From Euryarchaeota archaeon UBA538 (GTDB lineage Archaea > Thermoplasmatota > Poseidoniia > Poseidoniales > Thalassarchaeaceae), in NCBI GenBank assembly GCA_002499325.1, contig DALC01000105.1, positions 1 through 18,493 on the forward strand: a stretch of 18,493 nt of DNA, written 5' to 3'. The notes below the pieces were generated by a model. That model was not told the origin of the DNA. It saw only the letters and a program-made list of their open reading frames with translations, and did no database searches. Below, piece after piece: positions 6,783-15,844 of this stretch. Made by a program: the position numbers and the translations under genes. The first letter of the stretch is position 1; each line of letters begins with the position of its first letter.

Positions 6783-8120
6783 CTATACTAAGGGATATTT
6801 CCACTCTATGCTATGAGTATCTGAAATCAGGACTTCCCTGCCGTCGACCTCTACGGACAAGAATCCATCCATGCCTAGTCCAATAACCCTTACACTTTCA
6901 TTCTCAATCTCGGCTACTACGCCTCTTGAAAGACTGGCCGATATCGCCTTCCAGCCGGAAATTTCTAGGTATCTTTGATCAAGATCTGGTACTATTTCGA
7001 GTCTCTCAAGAATTCCAGAAACCCCACTGTCCACCATTCTGAATACTTCTTGTAGGGAAACATCGCCGATGGTATCGCTCCACCCCAAGCAAGAAATTCC
7101 ATTAACCAACCTCGGTGTTGAATTAATACCGATACCTATCCTAAAACCGGGATTAGAACTATTCGCTTCAATCATTATCCCCCCTATTTTCTCCCCTTGG
7201 ATAGAGATCAAGTCATTAGGCCACTTCAATTCACAACTCAGTGACTCTGAAACAGACGCGCCAATCGCTATCTGTAACATTCCGGGGGTGGAAATCTCGG
7301 TTATGTCTCTGTTGATTTTCCATGATGCCAGTAAATCTCCCGGAACAGACTTCCATTTTGATCCTCTCCTTCCTCTGCCAGAAAGTTGGTCTGCTACAAT
7401 CACTCTCTGCCAACCCTCATCCGGCAAATGAATCGCTCTGTCCATTGCAGAATCACATATTTCCTCTGAAATTTCTTTTGATCCCGAACCGGTCCTCCAC
7501 AAAGCAATAACCTCTAATTTCTCATCACCTATTCTTTCCATTTCCAGTGATCTACAAGACCACCCAGACCTTAACCAGTCTCCGGGGCTACTGGGACTAA
7601 TTGGGTCCGTTCTAAATAGAAGAACGACAGTCAAATCATCATTGTTCCTAACTTTCAGACTTTTCAATAACTCTTCAGACCAGCCACCATCTTCCAAATC
7701 AGTCAGTGACGCCTCCTCGATAGGCTCCAAAACTGGCTCGCTAGGATCTGGCGGATCGAGATATGGTAGATTCCATACAATCAACTTAGTTCCATCTGGA
7801 ACGCTCCACCCATCCTCTCCAACCCCGCCTTCTCTGATTATTACATTTCTCTCAAATCCATATCTTTCGATATTAGCTCTAGAGCATGCCACAGCGTATG
7901 GATTGATATCATATGATAAAACACTCCAGCCCAGAGTAGAAAGTGCCATGGAGACTACGCCTGAGCCACATCCTATCTCTATTGCATTCGATGCATCACC
8001 CTTCAGTCTTGAAATAGCCCTGCACAGTAATTCAGTGTCTTCACGAGGAGGATAAACGGTCGGAGCCACATCAATATCCCAAGGGCCGAAATTTTCCATT
8101 TCAAATCTAATTCTCTTCAT
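6783..8120 (-). CDS. Fusion of HemK2/PrmC-like methyltransferase and biotin-protein ligase
   Basis: Single 445-aa frame with two enzyme modules. Residues 1-210 are a class I SAM methyltransferase: YPPREDTELL (23-32), typical of HemK2/PrmC enzymes that methylate the release-factor GGQ glutamine; EIGCGSG (48-54), the SAM loop; and NLPY (117-120), where the family usually has NPPY. Residues 215-445 are a BirA-type ligase: DQLSGRGRRGSKW (244-256, biotinyl-AMP loop), KWPND (299-303), GEKIGGIMIE (309-318), GIGIN (329-333), and a C-terminal SH3-like part (400-440). The usual STN biotin motif near the ligase start is replaced by SAMD (224-227). There is no HTH, so it would not be a repressor. A stop codon immediately precedes ATG 8120 and no SD is seen. 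Expected products are methylated aRF1 and biotinylated carboxyl-carrier protein (family knowledge). Confidence 0.92.
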   Translation of the reverse strand: MKRIRFEMENFGPWDIDVAPTVYPPREDTELLCRAISRLKGDASNAIEIGCGSGVVSMALSTLGWSVLSYDINPYAVACSRANIERYGFERNVIIREGGVGEDGWSVPDGTKLIVWNLPYLDPPDPSEPVLEPIEEASLTDLEDGGWSEELLKSLKVRNNDDLTVVLLFRTDPISPSSPGDWLRSGWSCRSLEMERIGDEKLEVIALWRTGSGSKEISEEICDSAMDRAIHLPDEGWQRVIVADQLSGRGRRGSKWKSVPGDLLASWKINRDITEISTPGMLQIAIGASVSESLSCELKWPNDLISIQGEKIGGIMIEANSSNPGFRIGIGINSTPRLVNGISCLGWSDTIGDVSLQEVFRMVDSGVSGILERLEIVPDLDQRYLEISGWKAISASLSRGVVAEIENESVRVIGLGMDGFLSVEVDGREVLISDTHSIEWKYPLV

Positions 8121-8261
8121 CTAAGTTACAACCTTGCTGAGCTCTCAAAACATCGATTTTTCATCAGTAAACCTTATTTGTGGCCTTCATAAATTAATTT
8201 TGCTTCCTTTCGCATGGGAGGGTACCCGGCCACTGCTAGCCTTGCTCTTGCCGGCAGGTTC

Positions 8262-8269
8262 AAAAATAC
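8262..8269 (+). promoter_or_regulatory. Candidate TATA box for tRNA-Lys (and perhaps the rpo operon)
   Basis: AAAAATAC lies in a GC-rich stretch about 38 bp before the mature tRNA start. A start about 26 bp on would leave a 10-15 nt 5' leader for RNase P to remove. No equally good TATA is visible between the tRNA and rpoH. Confidence 0.4.
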
Positions 8270-8303
8270 CCCTTCGGTCCGCGTATAGCCCAGCATCAGC
8301 CAT

Positions 8304-8377
8304 GGGCCTGTAGCTTAGTCAGGTAGAGCACCGGGCTTTTAACCCGGTGGCCGGGGGTTCGAATCCCCCCGGGCCCG
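8304..8377 (+). tRNA. tRNA-Lys (anticodon TTT)
   Basis: Complete 74-nt cloverleaf. The acceptor stem GGGCCTG pairs with CGGGCCC (one T-G pair), the D arm is GCTT...GAGC, the anticodon stem CCGGG/CCCGG encloses loop CTTTTAA with anticodon TTT at 8338-8340, and the T arm GGGGG-TTCGAAT-CCCCC is perfect. Discriminator base is G at 8377. The 3' CCA is not encoded (CCT follows), so it must be added enzymatically. No intron. Confidence 0.97.
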
Positions 8378-8429
8378 CCTGCTAGCTACGGGACCGTGGT
8401 CAATTCTGGATACCGAGGCGGGAAGGAAA

Positions 8430-9017
8430 ATGGCAGTAAAAAGCTCAACAAAAAAGAGGCTTATCGAACTCGGAGTTTCCGAAGAGCACGCACACAAACT
8501 TGCTGATGATGCAAACATGGATGCCATCAAGAGAATGACCGTCGAAGAAGTCGCCAAAAAGGTCGGCTTGGAATCGGGCGCCTCAGAGCTAGAGAATATA
8601 ATGGGAATAATCCGAGAACAAGCCGCTTCTAGGAGAAGGAGCAGATCAGGAAGGGTTACTATTTCCAGAACAGCCCTTCTTGACGAAGACATCCCACTCG
8701 GGGAAGACAGATTTAACGTACTAAACCATCAACTGGTCCCTCACCATTCTCTCGTACCAGAGGAGGAGGAGGAATCAGAACTCTCCCCTTGGGGATTAAT
8801 GGAAACAGAAGTTGACGGAAGTAATCGGCTAGCTAAGGAGCTTCTTCCAAAAATACTGATCACAGATCCATCCGTTCAGGCGTTGAAGGAAATGGAGGAG
8901 TCCGATAGGACGGATCTTCCCGCTGGATGGCTCAAGAACAGGGTTGTCAAAATTTTCAGATATAGCAGGTCAGCAGGCGCTAGCACTGCGTACAGGCTAA
9001 TCGTGGAGAGCAATTAA
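8430..9017 (+). CDS. rpoH: RNA polymerase subunit H (Rpb5-like) with an extra N-terminal domain
   Basis: Protein of 195 aa, against about 75-85 aa for usual archaeal RpoH. The family part is residues about 93-195: FNVLNHQLVPHHSLV, LLPKILITDPSVQAL (138-152) and VVKIFRYSRSAGASTAYRLIVE (172-193), the assembly and jaw domain shared with the C-terminal part of Rpb5. Residues 1-62 are an added helical domain (AHKLADD at 21-27, EEVAKKVG at 39-46), followed by a basic tract SRRRSRSGR (67-75). The same domain begins RpoA'' in this operon. An acidic EEEEE run (111-115) sits in the RpoH part. Start ATG has GGAAGG upstream and lies 52 bp after tRNA-Lys. First gene of the rpo cluster. Confidence 0.95.
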   Translation: MAVKSSTKKRLIELGVSEEHAHKLADDANMDAIKRMTVEEVAKKVGLESGASELENIMGIIREQAASRRRSRSGRVTISRTALLDEDIPLGEDRFNVLNHQLVPHHSLVPEEEEESELSPWGLMETEVDGSNRLAKELLPKILITDPSVQALKEMEESDRTDLPAGWLKNRVVKIFRYSRSAGASTAYRLIVESN

Positions 9018-9029
9018 GGAGGAAGTAGA

Positions 9030-12000
9030 ATGAAGGAGATAGTTGAGAGTTATTTCGCACACAGGAGTATGGTGAACCACCAGTTGGCATCATACAATGA
9101 TTGCATTCCCAGTGGAGACGGCAAGAGCAGTCGAATGGAAAATATAGTCAGAGGAATTAGAATCGGTAGCGACGACCCTCTGGAAGATGTTCCAGGCGGA
9201 CCAGATGCAGGCGGAATGATCAAGCTTGATGTCTTGGACAAGGAGATATACATCAGGATGAAGGGTATCCGTTTGGGAGCTCCCACCGTCAGAGAGGCTA
9301 ACGGTGCAGAACATCCAGCGACGCCACTTGAATGTAGACTGAGGAAGTTAACTTACTTCTCACCGATATACCTGGACTTCAAAATATACAGGGATGACCT
9401 TCCACCTTCGACCTCAGAATCCGACATTGGATTCATTGAGGAAGAGGGCGTCCACATAGGAAACCTCCCAATAATGGTAAGATCTGGAAGATGTAATCTA
9501 CATCCGGATCACATTGCAGGTACACAAGAAAAGTCTCTGAAACTGTCCCCTACGACCTCACCCGAAGACGCCCTCAGGCACAAAGAACTCCTGAGGAAGG
9601 CCGGAGAAGACCCACTAGACCCCGGTGGCTACTTCATCATCAACGGTACTGAAAGGGTCCTAATTTCAATGGAGGATCTAGCTCCAAATAGAGTTACAGT
9701 GGAAAAGAATAAGAAATATGCCCATGAGACTGAGGTAGCAAAGATTTTCTCCCAAAAAGATGGTGTGAGGAAACCAATCAATGTCGAAAAGAGACGTGAT
9801 GGAATGCTAATGGTCAAGATACCAAGTGCAGGAACCACAGCAATTCCGGTAGTTCTGCTAATGAGGGCTCTTGGGATGGAGAATGATAGGGATATCTTCT
9901 CTGCAATCGCAGGACCCGTCGAGGCGATGAAATATACAGTTGCAAACCTCAATGACGTCAAAGATAATCCAGAATATGGTGTAGACAACACCGAAGAGGC
10001 AATGGCATGGCTTGAGAAGAAGTTCGCAGCAGGTCAGCAGAAAGAGTACAGAGAATCAAGAATTCAAAACTTGTTAGACAAGGAACTACTACCTCATCTT
10101 GGATCTGAAGACGATGTCAGGACAAAGAAGGCTATATTCCTGGGTAGGATAGTCAGGCAAGTCTTGGAGATGGCAATAACCAACAGGGACCCAAATGACA
10201 AGGATCACTACGCCAACAAGAGAGTCAGACTCGCGGGAGATTTGATGGAGGATCTTTTCAGAGTTGGTGTTCAGGGACTAGCAAGGGACCTGAAGTATCA
10301 GCTTGAGAGGCACCACAACAGGAAGAGAGAGCTGAAGATTAATTCCTGCCTCAGGCCAGATGTCCTGACTTCCAAAATAATGCATGCCCTAGCTACAGGA
10401 AACTGGGTCGGGGGCAGATCAGGTGTCAGCCAACTCCTGGACAGGACAACCTACCTCGCTTCCTTATCTCACATGAGAAGGGTTACTAGCCCTCTCGTTA
10501 GAAGCCAGCCTCATTTCGAGGCCAGAGATCTTCACCCGACCCACTGGGGCAGGCTATGTCCAAATGAGACCCCGGAGGGTCAGAACTGCGGACTTGTCAA
10601 GAACGCCGCACAAATGATAGACGTTTCAGAGGAGGTTCCCGAAGACGATGTCAAGGAGCTATTAGTTGAGGCAGGAGTCAATCCTAACCCAGAAGGTTGG
10701 GCTGATGGTTCCAGGATTCATGTGAATGGAGATATTTTCGGTCTCCACAAGAGGCCCAATAAACTCGTTTCGCAGTTCAAGAGAAGGAGGAGATCCGGAA
10801 GAATAAGGCCTGAGGTAAGCATACGACACGACACTGAAAATAGGGATGTTTTCATCAATACTGACCGAGGAAGAATAATGAGGCCACTTCTTGTTCTGGA
10901 AGACGGTACTCTAAATCTGGCCAAATTTCACTTGGAGGGCTTAAGGACGGGTGAAATTACATTCTCTGATTTGGTTTCCTCGGGAGTCATAGAGTGGGTA
11001 GACGCGGAGGAAGAGGAAGATCTTCTCGTTGCTCCTAGGCCGTTCGATTTACCAGAGGTTTCCCCTAAAAATAAGAGACCTATGGATCCGGCAAAGGTCG
11101 AGTGGACAAACCTTGGAGAAGAAGAGATTTCGAAGGCTAAACTGAAGGTAGAAGTTCAGATGCCAGATGGGAGCACAGTTACTGAAAAGTTCTCAGTACC
11201 CCTCAACTACCATCAGAAGGAAATTGAAACACTTCGCAAGAAGGAGAAGAAAGACAACACCGTCCTAGTATACACTCACGTGGAAATCGACCCCCAGCTA
11301 ATTCTGGGGGTATGCGCGGCATTGGTCCCATACCCCGAGCACAATTCTACGCCTCGTGTTACTGGCGGAACTGCAATGGTGAAGCAGAGCCTAGGTCTGC
11401 CGAGTGCCAACTATCGTCTCAGACCAGACACCAGGGCGCATGTGATGCACTACCCGCAGGTTTCTGTGGTAGGGACTAGGGCAATGGATACCACTAACTT
11501 CAACAGCAGGCCTGGTGGTCAGAACTTTGTAGTCGCGATAATGAGTCATCACGGGTATAACATGCAAGATGCCGTGGTCATGAACAAGGCATCGGTAGAA
11601 CGTGGCCTAGGAAGATCATCATTCTTCAGAACATACAATGCAGAAAATAGGAGGTTTCCCGGAGGTCAGGAAGAGAGAATAGAGGTTCCTGGAACCGGAC
11701 TCGACGAGGTCAAAGGGATGAAATCATACGATAGCTATGCACATCTAGAAAGAGATGGCCTTCCAGTACCCGAGGAGTTCTTATCCAGCGGAGGAGGGCC
11801 AGATTCTGCCGTACTCGTTGGGAAAACCAGCCCTCCAAGGTTCCTAGAGGAGGCTCACGGAGCATTCCTTCAAGCCCAAGAGAGAAGGGAGTCCTCAATG
11901 ATGGTCAGACACGGAGAATACGGATGGGTAGACAACGTATTCGTCACCGAATCACTTGATTCAGGGAGGCTTGTCAGGATTACTGTTAGGACTAACAAAA

Positions 12001-12755
12001 TACCTGAGCTTGGAGATAAGTTTGCTAGTCGTCACGGTCAGAAAGGAATTATCGGTAGGATTGTCGAAGAAAGGGACATGCCTTTTACCGCTGATGGGAC
12101 TATTCCAGATTTGATTATCAATCCGCATGCAATTCCTTCCAGGATGACCGTCGCACACGTTTTAGAGATGATTGGCGGAAAGGTAGGTTCCCTAGAGGCC
12201 AGAAGAATAGATGGAACGGCATTTACAGGGGAGAAGGAGGATTCTCTGAGGGCGGGGCTCCTGAGAAATGGCTTCAATCACACTGGCAGAGAGAATATGA
12301 TAAGCGGAGAAACCGGTGAGCAGTACCCTGCAGAGGTATTCGTCGGGGTCATATATTACCAGCGGCTTCACCATCTTGTGAGTAGCAAGCTACACGCAAG
12401 GAGCAGGGGAAGGGTCCAGATCCTCACCAGGCAACCCACCGAGGGCCGAGCCAGGCAAGGTGGTCTTAGATTCGGAGAGATGGAAAGGGACTGCCTAATT
12501 TCTCATGGAGCATCCATGGTCATCAAAGATCGTTTACTAGACGAGTCAGATGGATGGCCACTGATGGTGTGTAATACACCCAGATGTGGCCATGTAGCAT
12601 ATTACGACTGGAAGAGGAGGACCACTGTCTGTCCTTCCTGTGGAGACAGAGCGGATGTACATTCAGTCCAGACATCCTATGCATTCAAGCTACTTCTCGA
12701 TGAGATGAAGAGCCTCGGAGTAGCTATGAGACTTGAACTGGAGGACAGAAGATGA
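9030..12755 (+). CDS. rpoB: RNA polymerase subunit B (unsplit B'+B'')
   Basis: Second-largest catalytic subunit, 1241 aa, about 100 longer than most unsplit archaeal B subunits. Landmarks: HPTHWGRLCPNETPEGQNCGLVKN, PYPEHNSTPR, GYNMQDAVVMNKAS (842-855), GDKFASRHGQKGIIG, DMPFTADGTIPDLIINPHAIPSRMT, and a C-terminal zinc ribbon C1181-x4-C1186 ... C1201-x2-C1204. Position 846 is Gln where the family almost always has Glu next to the invariant Asp (847). About 70-80 residues (669-748) are inserted between the WVDAEEEEDLLVA and THVEIDP blocks, which usually nearly touch. Start ATG follows GGAGG, 12 bp after rpoH; its end overlaps rpoA' by 4 bp (ATGA). B unsplit fits Thermoplasmatota rather than methanogens or haloarchaea. 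Confidence 0.98.
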   Translation: MKEIVESYFAHRSMVNHQLASYNDCIPSGDGKSSRMENIVRGIRIGSDDPLEDVPGGPDAGGMIKLDVLDKEIYIRMKGIRLGAPTVREANGAEHPATPLECRLRKLTYFSPIYLDFKIYRDDLPPSTSESDIGFIEEEGVHIGNLPIMVRSGRCNLHPDHIAGTQEKSLKLSPTTSPEDALRHKELLRKAGEDPLDPGGYFIINGTERVLISMEDLAPNRVTVEKNKKYAHETEVAKIFSQKDGVRKPINVEKRRDGMLMVKIPSAGTTAIPVVLLMRALGMENDRDIFSAIAGPVEAMKYTVANLNDVKDNPEYGVDNTEEAMAWLEKKFAAGQQKEYRESRIQNLLDKELLPHLGSEDDVRTKKAIFLGRIVRQVLEMAITNRDPNDKDHYANKRVRLAGDLMEDLFRVGVQGLARDLKYQLERHHNRKRELKINSCLRPDVLTSKIMHALATGNWVGGRSGVSQLLDRTTYLASLSHMRRVTSPLVRSQPHFEARDLHPTHWGRLCPNETPEGQNCGLVKNAAQMIDVSEEVPEDDVKELLVEAGVNPNPEGWADGSRIHVNGDIFGLHKRPNKLVSQFKRRRRSGRIRPEVSIRHDTENRDVFINTDRGRIMRPLLVLEDGTLNLAKFHLEGLRTGEITFSDLVSSGVIEWVDAEEEEDLLVAPRPFDLPEVSPKNKRPMDPAKVEWTNLGEEEISKAKLKVEVQMPDGSTVTEKFSVPLNYHQKEIETLRKKEKKDNTVLVYTHVEIDPQLILGVCAALVPYPEHNSTPRVTGGTAMVKQSLGLPSANYRLRPDTRAHVMHYPQVSVVGTRAMDTTNFNSRPGGQNFVVAIMSHHGYNMQDAVVMNKASVERGLGRSSFFRTYNAENRRFPGGQEERIEVPGTGLDEVKGMKSYDSYAHLERDGLPVPEEFLSSGGGPDSAVLVGKTSPPRFLEEAHGAFLQAQERRESSMMVRHGEYGWVDNVFVTESLDSGRLVRITVRTNKIPELGDKFASRHGQKGIIGRIVEERDMPFTADGTIPDLIINPHAIPSRMTVAHVLEMIGGKVGSLEARRIDGTAFTGEKEDSLRAGLLRNGFNHTGRENMISGETGEQYPAEVFVGVIYYQRLHHLVSSKLHARSRGRVQILTRQPTEGRARQGGLRFGEMERDCLISHGASMVIKDRLLDESDGWPLMVCNTPRCGHVAYYDWKRRTTVCPSCGDRADVHSVQTSYAFKLLLDEMKSLGVAMRLELEDRR

Positions 12756-15700
12756 GTGCTAAAGACGCAGCTAAGATTCCCAAGAGAATAGAGGCTATCA
12801 AGTTCACCTTGATGGACCCCAACGAAATTCGAAAGATGTCCTCTGTCGAGGTAAAGACAGCTGATACGTACAAGGATGATGGTCATCCCTTCAAGCAAGG
12901 CCTAATGGACCCAAAAATGGGTGTCATAGATCCAGGAGTAAGGTGCGAGACATGTGGAAACAAGCACGATGAGTGCCCAAGTCACTTCGGCCATATAGCT
13001 CTCGAACTTCCTGTGATGCACATAGGATTTACGAACCTGATCAAGACCGCTCTGAAAACCACGTGCAATACATGCAGTAAGATACTTCTCCACGACAAGC
13101 CTGACACGCATCCTGTCGATCCAGAAAAGTCGGAACAAGACTACTACAGGGACAAAGTGAAGGACGTTATAATAAAACACGGTGTCGGATCTACAGAATT
13201 CAAAAACACAATCAAGGATATCGAGAAGGAGTGTTCCAGCAAAAAGAGGACTATCTGCATGCACTGTGGTGCCGAGCAGGGTAAGATTATGTTAGACAAG
13301 CCTTCAACATTCAAAGAAAAGAAGGATAACAAGGGCGAGCACAAGCTAAACGCACGCGATATCCGCGAGTGGCTCGAGAGAATCCCTGACGAGCACCTGA
13401 TATTCCTCGGAATGGACAAGGATGCCGCGAGACCAGAATGGACCATCATGAAAGTACTCCCTGTTCCTCCAATTACGGTTAGGCCATCCATCACGCTCGA
13501 TAGCGGAGACAGATCAGAAGACGACCTAACACACAAACTCGTAGATGTTTTGAGAATCAATCAGAGACTTAGAGAGAATAGAGATGCTGGGGCACCTCAG
13601 CTAATCGTTGAGGATCTTTGGGAACTCCTCCAGTATCACTGTACAACCTACTTCGATAATCAGACCAGCGGTATTCCCCCTGCAAGGCACCGTTCTGGAA
13701 GGCCTCTGAAAACACTGGCTCAAAGACTGAAGGGGAAGGAAGGTCGCTTCAGAAGCAATCTCTCCGGAAAAAGAGTGAACTTCTGTGCTAGAACCGTAAT
13801 CAGCCCAGACCCAAACCTCGGAATCAATGAAGTCGGAATTCCAGTCCAAACCGCAAAGGAATTAACTGTACCCATCAGGGTAACAAGCAGAAATAGGGAA
13901 CAGCTCAGGCAGATGATTCTGAGAGGTCCTGATGTACACCCTGGTGTCAATTACATCATCAGGGGCGATAGGTTTAGGGTAAGGATTACAGATAGGACCA
14001 AGTACATCTGGGCCGGATTTAGGTGTCTGAACCCTCAATGTCACTCAGGAAGCGAGGATGAGCCATACCCTGGTTACAGGCCAGATCTAAACGAGGTACT
14101 GCCAGCTCCAAACTTCCTTCCTGGTCTTGTTCTCAAACAACAAAAGAGAAGGAACTCATTCGGAGAACTGGAGGAGGAGTGGGGAGTAGATCTAGACTCA
14201 ACACTATCCAATCTCAGGGGAGAGGATGAGAGAGGGCTCCCTCTTCCTGAAGACGATCCCAGAGCGGCAATCCATTACAGATGGAAGTGGGAGATGGAAA
14301 ACCCTAACGAATACCTGCCGGAACACCTAGAAGTTACTTGCCCACACTGTGGCAGTCCAGAAATTGAGGACGAGTATGGAAATGCAATTGGAACTGATAT
14401 TGAAGACAGACTCAGCACACATGATCTCGATGGAAACCCACGACCCGGTGTCGTGGTGGAGAGGCACCTAATAGACGGAGACGTAGCGCTGTTCAATAGG
14501 CAACCATCTCTTCACAGGATGTCCATGATGGTGCATGAAGTCAGAGTAATGCCAGGAAAGACATTCAGATTCAATTTAGCAGATTGTACTCCTTACAATG
14601 CAGATTTCGACGGTGACGAAATGAATCTGCATGTCATACAGAGTGAAGAAGCCAGAGCTGAAGCTAAGATTCTGATGAGAGTTCAGGAGCACATAATCAC
14701 CCCCAGATACGGCGGTAGCGTAATCGGTGGAATACACGATCACATTTCAGGAGCATATCTGCTTACGCATGGTGATAGAATTCTTCCTAAGAACCTAGTT
14801 ATGCAAGTCTTAGGAGATACGAATTGGGATGGGGAACTCCCCCCAGAGATAGAGGAAGACGGAGTAATAGGATACAGAGGCAGTGATGTTTTGAGCCTAA
14901 TTGTTCCAGAGGGATTCAAGCTTGACTACATCAGTAGGATTGGAGATCAGGTCAATGTCACCAAAGGTAATGTTTCAGGGACGATTGATAAGAGGGGCAT
15001 CGGAGCTGAAGATGGTAGACTTCTGGATGCCGTCGTTCACACTCATGGCCCAGAAGCGGGCGCCGAGTTTTTGGACAGAATGACAAGAATGACAATTTCC
15101 ATATGTACTTCACTAGGATTCACTACTGGGATTGATGACGAAGATCTTCCTCCAGAAGCCAAGGAGGAAATATCCTTGATTAATCAACGTGGAAGCGATG
15201 CCGTCGATGCCGAGTTAGAGAAATTCGGGAAAGACGGGAGAAGATATGAGACACGTCCAGGGAGAACACCATTGGAAACTTTAGAGGAAAATATTCTCAT
15301 GATTCTCGACGAAGCTAAGACCGAATCAGGTAATGTGGCCAAGTCATTCCTCGGTTCAGATAACGCCGCTGTAATGATGGCTACCTCAGGTGCCAGAGGG
15401 TCCATGGACAACCTCGCCATGATGGCAGGTTCCATAGGTCAACCAAAGGTTCGCGGTAAGCGTCTGGAAAGAGGGTATCAGGATAGGGTATTGGCTCACT
15501 TCCCACGCAATTCTAAGGGAGCCCAAGAGAAAGGGTTCGTTGGCTCTTCATTCAAGCGTGGACTTGAACCAACAGAATTCTTCATGCTATCTGTATCTGG
15601 CCGGGAGTCACTTGTCGATACAGCCGTTAGGACGGCTAAGTCGGGATACATGCAGAGAAGGCTCATCAACGCAATGGACGACTTGAAGGTCGTAAACGAT

Positions 15701-15844
15701 GGAATGGGTTCCGTCAGGAACACTGCGAATAGAATCATTCAGTTCGAGTACGGAGAAGATGGTGTTGATCCAGCCCGAAGCCGTGGAGGGAAGCCATTTG
15801 ATGTAACGATGGTACTCGATGACGCATTAGGAGGTGAGAACTGA
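12752..15844 (+). CDS. rpoA1: RNA polymerase subunit A' (large-subunit N-terminal part)
   Basis: Largest-subunit N-terminal half, 1030 aa versus about 880 usual. Two clamp zinc sites: C65-x2-C68-x6-C75-x2-H78, and C105-x2-C108 with C169-x2-C172. The active-site loop [10 protein letters not shown] has the Mg-binding D618, D620 and D622. Just before [25 protein letters not shown] there is an insertion of about 130 residues (425-545) with C425-x4-C430 and C530-x2-C533, which could bind another zinc. The bridge helix reads [29 protein letters not shown], with Leu946 at the usual His. The chain ends after [16 protein letters not shown], the normal archaeal A'/A'' split. ATG overlaps the rpoB stop by 4 bp, and its stop overlaps the rpoA'' start by one base. 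Confidence 0.98.
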   Translation: MSAKDAAKIPKRIEAIKFTLMDPNEIRKMSSVEVKTADTYKDDGHPFKQGLMDPKMGVIDPGVRCETCGNKHDECPSHFGHIALELPVMHIGFTNLIKTALKTTCNTCSKILLHDKPDTHPVDPEKSEQDYYRDKVKDVIIKHGVGSTEFKNTIKDIEKECSSKKRTICMHCGAEQGKIMLDKPSTFKEKKDNKGEHKLNARDIREWLERIPDEHLIFLGMDKDAARPEWTIMKVLPVPPITVRPSITLDSGDRSEDDLTHKLVDVLRINQRLRENRDAGAPQLIVEDLWELLQYHCTTYFDNQTSGIPPARHRSGRPLKTLAQRLKGKEGRFRSNLSGKRVNFCARTVISPDPNLGINEVGIPVQTAKELTVPIRVTSRNREQLRQMILRGPDVHPGVNYIIRGDRFRVRITDRTKYIWAGFRCLNPQCHSGSEDEPYPGYRPDLNEVLPAPNFLPGLVLKQQKRRNSFGELEEEWGVDLDSTLSNLRGEDERGLPLPEDDPRAAIHYRWKWEMENPNEYLPEHLEVTCPHCGSPEIEDEYGNAIGTDIEDRLSTHDLDGNPRPGVVVERHLIDGDVALFNRQPSLHRMSMMVHEVRVMPGKTFRFNLADCTPYNADFDGDEMNLHVIQSEEARAEAKILMRVQEHIITPRYGGSVIGGIHDHISGAYLLTHGDRILPKNLVMQVLGDTNWDGELPPEIEEDGVIGYRGSDVLSLIVPEGFKLDYISRIGDQVNVTKGNVSGTIDKRGIGAEDGRLLDAVVHTHGPEAGAEFLDRMTRMTISICTSLGFTTGIDDEDLPPEAKEEISLINQRGSDAVDAELEKFGKDGRRYETRPGRTPLETLEENILMILDEAKTESGNVAKSFLGSDNAAVMMATSGARGSMDNLAMMAGSIGQPKVRGKRLERGYQDRVLAHFPRNSKGAQEKGFVGSSFKRGLEPTEFFMLSVSGRESLVDTAVRTAKSGYMQRRLINAMDDLKVVNDGMGSVRNTANRIIQFEYGEDGVDPARSRGGKPFDVTMVLDDALGGEN

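Noticed and set aside
6783..8120. Possible frameshift or fused-read artefact joining methyltransferase and ligase
   Set aside because: The frame is continuous with a normal linker and both domains are complete, so a true fusion is the simpler reading.
8226..8254. Inverted repeat CCGGC...GCCGG before the tRNA as a terminator
   Set aside because: The loop is long, no T-tract follows, and the stem is only 5 bp in a GC-rich stretch.
8757..8775. GAGGAGGAGGAGG-like run in rpoH as a simple repeat or internal SD
   Set aside because: It encodes a short Glu run inside the subunit and is too short to be a repeat element.
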